A DNA stretch of 33,628 bases from Dehalococcoidia bacterium (GTDB lineage: Bacteria > Chloroflexota > Dehalococcoidia > GIF9 > AB-539-J10): NCBI GenBank assembly GCA_016930935.1, contig JAFGFT010000081.1:1-33628 (forward strand), in the 5' to 3' direction. This document shows, one piece after another, positions 33,424 through 33,628 of the stretch (positions within the stretch are counted from its first letter, which is position 1; the number at the start of each line of letters is the position of its first letter). The translations under genes were made by a program, and so were the position numbers. The notes beneath the pieces are model-generated. The model saw only the letters and a list, made by a program, of their open reading frames with translations, made no database searches and was not told the origin of the DNA.

Positions 33424-33453
33424 ACTATAGTCATTACCGCGTGCTCATTACAA
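33424..33453 (-). promoter_or_regulatory. Probable promoter of plsY
   Basis: TTGTAA (33453-33448; 4 of 6) and TATAGT (33429-33424; 5 of 6) are 18 bases apart on the minus strand. The predicted start near 33417 gives a short leader of about 14 bases, carrying the AGGTG ribosome site before the ATG. It lies directly after the intrinsic terminator of the preceding minus-strand gene, as expected for a new transcription unit. Confidence 0.5.
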
Positions 33454-33477
33454 CCCCTTATTTCGATATGGCAAGAA

Positions 33478-33508
33478 AAGGTGGCCCGCGAAAACCGCGG
33501 GCCACCTT
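33478..33508 (-). terminator. Strong intrinsic terminator
   Basis: A perfect 13-bp stem (AAGGTGGCCCGCG with CGCGGGCCACCTT) closes a 5-base loop. On the minus strand it is followed by TTTTCTTGCC, so it terminates transcription coming from the right, 40 bases after the stop of the partial gene there. The plus-strand side also has a T-rich stretch (TTGTTGTCGTCGTT), so it could act weakly in that direction. It is the best terminator in the window. Confidence 0.88.
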
Positions 33509-33548
33509 GTTGTCGTCGTTACCCTCTGTGCTACTGCGGATTCCACCG

Positions 33549-33628
33549 CTAGATGGAGCGTATCTCCTCTCGCATGAACCGGATGTACGATACCCCGAAA
33601 CAGATGGCACACAACGCGATTATCGTCA
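33549..33628 (-). CDS. C-terminal fragment of a probable membrane protein (partial, runs off the window)
   Basis: The minus strand encodes 25 residues, TIIALCAICFGVSYIRFMRE followed by EIRSI and a TAG stop. A hydrophobic helix ends in a short charged cytoplasmic-like tail, as at the end of many transport-permease proteins. The strong terminator 40 bases downstream supports a real gene end here. The rest lies beyond position 33628, so the family cannot be named. Confidence 0.6.
   Translation of the reverse strand, partial: TIIALCAICFGVSYIRFMREEIRSI

Overview
The window is a gene-dense, moderately GC-rich stretch of bacterial chromosome with no mobile element, CRISPR array or plasmid signature. 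Bacterial hallmarks (tmRNA/SmpB, DXS, ComEA/ComEC, PlsY) sit beside genes with an archaeal flavour: a geranylgeranyl-reductase-type flavoprotein, a DUF1616 membrane protein and archaeal-style sugar-phosphate nucleotidyltransferase/hexapeptide fusions. That mixture best fits Chloroflexota, probably Dehalococcoidia. This is an inference from gene content; no 16S or ribosomal protein gene is present to confirm it.

Left part (1-4.4 kb): a tRNA-Pro(GGG) on the minus strand, then a plus-strand run of a membrane-anchored parvulin-like protein, homoserine dehydrogenase, threonine synthase and GTP cyclohydrolase I. Next (4.45-12.2 kb) is a minus-strand pyrimidine operon in the order pyrR-pyrB-pyrC-carB-pyrK. 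It has overlapping or abutting junctions, a plausible promoter, and a well-formed PyrR-binding RNA hairpin at the predicted 5' end of its mRNA. Its aspartate carbamoyltransferase carries an unusual C-terminal extension: a PyrI-like four-cysteine zinc module, then a degenerate Ada-like segment.

Middle (12.2-27.4 kb): sugar-nucleotide genes (a GlmM-like mutase and two paralogous nucleotidyltransferase/left-handed-beta-helix proteins) are interrupted by a plus-strand DUF1616 gene. A long, tightly packed minus-strand series follows, read from right to left: GGR-family reductase, a two-TM protein of unknown function, a small membrane protein, a DUF4129 protein, a DUF4350-like protein, a MoxR ATPase, a DUF58 protein, dxs, and the second nucleotidyltransferase. 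It looks like a MoxR/DUF58-type envelope module embedded between two isoprenoid-related enzymes. It is the best candidate in the window for an incompletely described system.

Right part (27.5-33.6 kb): ssrA (tmRNA) immediately follows smpB. The divergent comEA-comEC pair encodes DNA-uptake proteins. An APC-family permease follows plsY on the minus strand. A strong intrinsic terminator and the C-terminal codons of another minus-strand membrane-like protein close the window. No gene-free stretch exceeds 300 bases; the longest is about 190 bases between ssrA and the GGR gene.
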